Source: JBGTLA01 sp041744375
Lineage (GTDB): Bacteria; Actinomycetota; Acidimicrobiia; Spongiisociales; ZC4RG35
Assembly (NCBI GenBank): GCA_041744375.1
Contig: JBGTLA010000025.1
Coordinates: 1 to 12,589 of the forward strand
Reading direction: 5' to 3'
DNA: 12,589 nucleotides
In this document: in pieces, positions 12,434-12,589 of the stretch
How the letters are laid out: each line of letters opens with the position of its first letter
Numbering within the stretch: position 1 is the first letter of the stretch
Notes under the pieces: model-generated
Seen by the model: only the letters and a program-made list of their open reading frames with translations
What the model was told of the DNA's origin: nothing
Databases searched by the model: none
Translations under genes and position numbers: made by a program

Positions 12434-12589
12434 ATGAACCTGCGGATTAGCTCGCTGCTCGAACGGCTGCGCTCGAGCCTGTTCTTCGTCCCGATGGTCG
12501 CCGTGATCGTCGCCATCCTCCTGGGCTTCGCGGCACTTGCCGTCGATCGTCGCGTCGACAACATGCTCGCCGACCTGCCGCTCGGGTTC
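12434..12589 (+). CDS. N-terminus of a DUF2254-like membrane protein (runs off window)
   Basis: The ATG at 12434 has AAGGAGG 7 nt upstream. Fifty-two codons are open to the window edge: MNLRISSLLERLRSS..., one membrane helix (FFVPMVAVIVAILLGFAALAV), then DRRVDNMLADLPLGF. A short amphipathic start followed by FFVP...LAVDR resembles the first helix of DUF2254 membrane proteins. Too little is present for certainty and the function of that family is unknown. Confidence 0.6.
   Translation, partial: MNLRISSLLERLRSSLFFVPMVAVIVAILLGFAALAVDRRVDNMLADLPLGF

Overview
The window looks like chromosomal DNA of a high-GC actinobacterium. The grounds are GC-rich coding sequence, GTG and TTG starts, a SARP/BTAD-type regulator, an nSTAND-WD40 protein of actinobacterial style and initiator-tRNA sequence. 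Class or genus cannot be fixed from the sequence alone; an uncultivated lineage near Acidimicrobiia is only a guess.

Layout. A 46-bp perfect direct repeat, consisting of the 3' half of an initiator tRNA(Met) gene (anticodon loop to CCA), lies at 98-143 and 10510-10555. Both copies lack the tRNA 5' half and each is followed by its own terminator-like hairpin. The simplest reading is a 10.4-kb integrated element between two att sites, possibly the second member of a tandem array whose intact tRNA lies left of the window. No integrase is encoded between the repeats, so the element would be non-autonomous or decayed.

Inside the element, from left to right: (i) a complete 1.71-kb IS481-like insertion sequence (254-1964) with TGT...ACA ends and a perfect 15-bp target duplication. 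Its transposase carries two compensating single-base frameshifts. (ii) About 350 bp without a convincing gene. (iii) A leftward cluster read in the order rhodanese, secreted PD40-type beta-propeller, two-repeat lipoprotein. (iv) A 102-bp divergent promoter region with TCCCAG repeats, two of them 11 bp apart. (v) A rightward 1721-residue protein joining a winged-helix DNA-binding domain, BTAD, a Ser/Thr kinase, an nSTAND1 NTPase, one membrane segment and a large WD40-like ectodomain. (vi) A repeat-rich 290-bp tail with a possible HTH-gene remnant, ending at the second att copy.

Right of 10555 is ordinary-looking chromosome: a LapA-domain (DUF1049-like) membrane protein, a convergent voltage-sensor ion-channel-like protein with a non-canonical pore filter, and the start of a DUF2254-like membrane protein.

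Working hypothesis (inference): the large fusion is a membrane-tethered receptor. Its outer propeller would sense an envelope or extracellular cue, and its cytoplasmic kinase/NTPase/wHTH part would act on transcription, possibly of itself and of the divergent exported propeller and lipoprotein. Carriage on a tRNA-associated element and the nSTAND/kinase content also fit a conflict or defence role.
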